The position numbers and the translations under genes were made by a program. Under the pieces are notes generated by a model that had not been told where the DNA came from, did not search any database, and was given only the letters and a program-made list of their open reading frames with translations. 64,000 nt of DNA from Icerya purchasi. Its lineage: Eukaryota > Arthropoda > Insecta > Hemiptera > Monophlebidae. Every line of letters starts with the position of its first letter. Position 1 is the stretch's first letter. Below are positions 61,301-64,000 of this stretch, piece after piece. The stretch lies in the NCBI GenBank assembly GCA_039619475.1, contig CM077116.1:106251164-106315163 (forward strand), given 5' to 3'.

Positions 61301-64000
61301 TTGGTTTTCGCGGTGGAATTAAGATCTTTGAGACGTTGTTTTGATTGTTTATTTATTTGAAATTCTTCTTTATCTTGTTTTGTTGTTTTGCCGACCTGGG
61401 CATCGTTTCCAGGTAAGGGTTTTGGAGATTTGTATCGCGTGCTAGCGAGTTTGCTGCCGAGTGCCGAGATATGGTTTGTTTATGTTTACATTTGGACGAC
61501 TAAAGGCATCGCGCATTCGATTCACCTGAGTGAGCTCGATTTGTTCCTATTGCGACCTGTAATGTGCGCTCATCTCCCCGCTTACTAAATTTAAACGTTT
61601 TTTTTGAAATCTAATATTTATCATAAAATTAATTTATTTTTTTTTATCTGGGCATACATGCTTCGGATCGCGCTTTTTGCGGTTTTTTTTCTCGCTTAAG
61701 AAAAAACTTGTTCATTTTTTTTTTGTCTGCTTTGACATCTTCGAGTATTTTTTTTTATCGAAAATTAAAAGATTTTTTTTTATCTGGGCATTAGCGCTTC
61801 GGATTACGGTTTTGCGGATTTTTCCCGTTTAAGAAAAACTTGCTTCTTTCCTCGTCCTAAGATCTTTGAGACTTCATCTTCGTACTCGTAACTCTGGAAC
61901 CCAGCTCTGGCGCATATGTGAGGCGTGGGTGAGTGTATAGAAATATTTAATTGCGGAACTGTATAAAAAAATATTATCGGCGACTAGGTAACGATCATTC
62001 ACTGTGTGGCGACTGTGACACGGGACAGTTGGCCGAGAACCACAGGTTTGGATCATATATATATATATTTTTCGTAATATTTTTTTTGTGTCGTTGTAGA
62101 AATTATGTAAAATTATTTTGTATTGGTGATTTATTTTTTTTACGTGTATTTTTTATGTAGCCTGGTTATTGTGCAAGAGCGGCACAGGGCATTCAATTTG
62201 TTTTGTTTGGTCTGGTTAGCGACACTTTTAGATGTTTTATATATTTTGTTTAGTATTAGGCCCGGTAAGATGCGCGGCATCAATATATATGTCTTTCCTT
62301 TTATTTTTTTATATATTTTTTTGAATAGTTTTCCTAATCTCGCGGATTTTCGCGGATGTTTGGCTCCGAATATAAATTACGTGCTTTTCCTAATTCAATT
62401 TGTTTCCTTTTCTTTTCGACCACTGGAGTTGGAAATTCTCGTTCGTTGTCTACGTGTATCGGCACGGGGCGGGAAATATTCAAATTTTCTTTTTTATGCT
62501 AAATTGTTTCTTGTGTCCCGATCACACCTCCGTTATTGTGCTTTCCTATTAATTTCCCAAAACACTCCTTAAGTATATTCTCCTCTCGTTTTTGTATTTA
62601 TTTTCTCCTGTTCCTAAAAGATCTCATTTTTTTCTTTTTCCCCTTTCTTTGTTATTATCCTTTTGGCGGATCGGTAGGGAGCTATCGTAGGGACATTAGC
62701 TTTGTGGGTGCTGTGAAAGCAGACACGGCCATATAGTTGGTCAGGATGTGTGCTTGGTACTCCGGCTGGGTTGGCAGGTTCATTATTAAACATACAAATG
62801 TTTTTTTTTGGTCCGAGCAATTGGCGTTGTGGGTGGCAGACAATGCACACGGCCATAATAGCCAATGGAAGTCTCGGGGACGCCACGAACAATTTTGGAT
62901 CGGTCGGATTAATAATGGCAACCGATCATAGTAGGCGCGTGGGTCAATTGACACCCGATTCCGGCACAGACCGTTGAACGCGACCGAAGTGCACATTGAG
63001 GCTACTCAATCCGTTTAGGTGCTTATATCCCGGAGTACCAAATAGAAAATATGGTAGAGAAACGATCGGAACTACGATCCGAAATTTTGTTTTCTTTTTC
63101 TCGCTCCCCTTCTTTAACAACGTTATTTTCCCGCAATGCGGATGAACATTTTAAATTTACACATATACGTTTTTCTCTCGCTTCCGCTGGATAGCAGTCC
63201 TTATCCCAGCCCCGGAGCCGATGGATATTTGTGTCCGTGGTTACGGAAGATAGCGTTCGGTAGACACGCGGAGATCCGTTCTTTCGGTGGGAGGATATTT
63301 TTTTTCTTTTTCCTATTGAACATTTGGTTCCTATCTCTCTTCTCAAATTTGATCCGGAGTCAGGCGTGCGAGGGCGTTCCGCGAGCCCCTTTAGATTTTT
63401 TTTACGTGTTTATGTATTTTTTCACGTTCTTTCCTCTGTCAGTATAGAAATCTTATATTGTCTCGTTACCACTGGGACAAGTTTTGAGAGTGTGATTGCG
63501 CGACCTCGGTCGTAATTTATATGTCGTTTACGGTATCCGAGGTCGGAGTGCATTTGAGTTTTTTTCTTTTTGTGCATGAACACCAGGTTTTTATTGTATA
63601 TTCCCATCAATTAAATTTTCTACTATCGCGAGTTACGGCGTCCAGGATCTTTCCTAGGTTTTGGGTAAGATGTTCCTGATTCTCCATCTTAAATTTCCTA
63701 TTCAAGATGGGTGGCATACGCCCTTGGAAGGTATGCAAGGTGGTTTCATCGCCTTCGGAAGGATGAAAGCTGGTTCCGACCAGTTTTTCATGATGGTTTT
63801 CGTTCGGCATTTTTTCCTAAATTTTCTATTCGGTATTCCAATTTCGTTTTCCAATCCTTTCTAGTTTTCCTCATGAGTGTGCGGGTTCGGCCACATCTCC
63901 GCTTTCTGTGGTGCCCATTTTTGCCGAGGCCACACGTGCCAGGGCCCATGTTTTGGTTTTAGTGCGCCTGGGCGTGTTGGTGCTCTTGTTTTGGGTTTTC
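61301..64000. other. T-rich noncoding tail of the window, unassigned
   Basis: Apart from the tandem repeat above, no domain is recognisable in any frame up to the window end. Short frames at 62123-62572, 63136-63447 and 63607-63810 (minus) are unassigned. The texture matches 58.4-60.8 kb, so it may be the rest of the same LTR-like element, perhaps a non-autonomous one with a long noncoding interior. Confidence 0.35.
61637..61876 (+). repeat. 136-bp-period imperfect tandem repeat
   Basis: Two units offset by 136 bp, each starting with a T run and ATCTGGGCAT, then GCTTCGGAT, a TTTTGCGG block, CG(C/T)TTAAGAAAAA(A)CTTG and a CTTTGA(C/G)A segment. AAGATCTTTGAGAC, which lies at the end of the second unit (61859-61872), is also present at 61321-61334, so a third, more diverged unit may precede them. 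Confidence 0.65.

Noticed and set aside
62682..62996. Frames around 62.7-63.0 kb considered as a retroviral RNase H or integrase piece
   Set aside because: No catalytic motif could be aligned in any frame.
63607..63810. 67-codon minus-strand frame considered as an opposing gag start
   Set aside because: Hydrophilic but without any identifiable domain; too short to support.
1..64000. CRISPR arrays, bacterial operons, plasmid or phage modules
   Set aside because: No spaced direct-repeat arrays, no Shine-Dalgarno-spaced gene runs and no bacterial protein families; the sequence is eukaryotic.

Overview
The window looks like a transposon-dense stretch of an arthropod genome, most likely an insect. 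The DNA is AT-rich, the protein-coding signal is almost entirely eukaryotic mobile-element protein, and the mix of LINE clades (RTE, Jockey, I/R1-like with RNase H), a DD34D mariner, a pogo/Tigger relative, a Mutator-like transposase and a tRNA-derived SINE is typical of insect genomes. Hemiptera is plausible but cannot be shown from this sequence alone. I found no convincing host protein-coding gene, no functional tRNA or rRNA gene, and nothing bacterial (no operons, CRISPR or plasmid functions).

Layout. 0.6-2.0 kb: a LINE 3' end with poly(A) abutting a decayed RTE endonuclease on the minus strand. 6.0-15.5 kb is the clearest region: one RTE-clade LINE, bounded by a 12-bp target-site duplication, was hit by three later insertions (the 3' end of another RTE-like family, the 3' end of an RNase H-bearing LINE called family X here, and a complete 5.4-kb I-superfamily element with its own 15-bp duplication and poly(A) tail). 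That complete element has two open ORFs and is the best candidate for a recently active retrotransposon. 15.5-21.6 kb is AT-rich with little recognisable. 21.6-31.1 kb holds two dead Jockey-like LINEs, a gag-like ORF, three family X fragments and two unusual inverted-repeat structures. 33.0-34.9 kb is a Mutator-like transposase pseudogene split by an RTE fragment. 35.4-37.8 kb is an internally deleted pogo/Tigger element abutting an apparently intact mariner with perfect 29-bp terminal repeats. 37.8-48.2 kb contains several palindromes (MITE-like) and a 3.1-kb minus-strand family X copy. 48.9-54.5 kb carries two copies of one SINE family and an RTE 3' fragment with a 10-bp target duplication. 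54.5-58.3 kb is a chain of LINE remnants. 58.4-64.0 kb differs in texture (T-tracts, more GC) and carries primer-binding-site-like motifs, a gag-like coiled-coil ORF and a long noncoding tract with an exact octamer repeated five times. I read it as part of a large LTR-retrotransposon-like element running off the window.

How the parts relate. The window is a record of successive insertions. The I-superfamily element (ORF1 RNA-binding protein plus ORF2 endonuclease/RT/RNase H) and the mariner (transposase plus matching ends) are the only units whose parts are all present. The other LINEs where an RT active site can be read have a changed catalytic motif (FAGD, FADG, YADN, FADE). SINEs and palindromic MITE-like units would depend on proteins supplied by other elements. 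The features I would look at first are the cysteine-free ORF1 of the complete I-type element, the overlapping alternative hairpins at 23.93-24.03 kb, the near-perfect hairpin at 47.02-47.13 kb whose arm differences are all transitions, and the octamer array at 60.84-61.26 kb.
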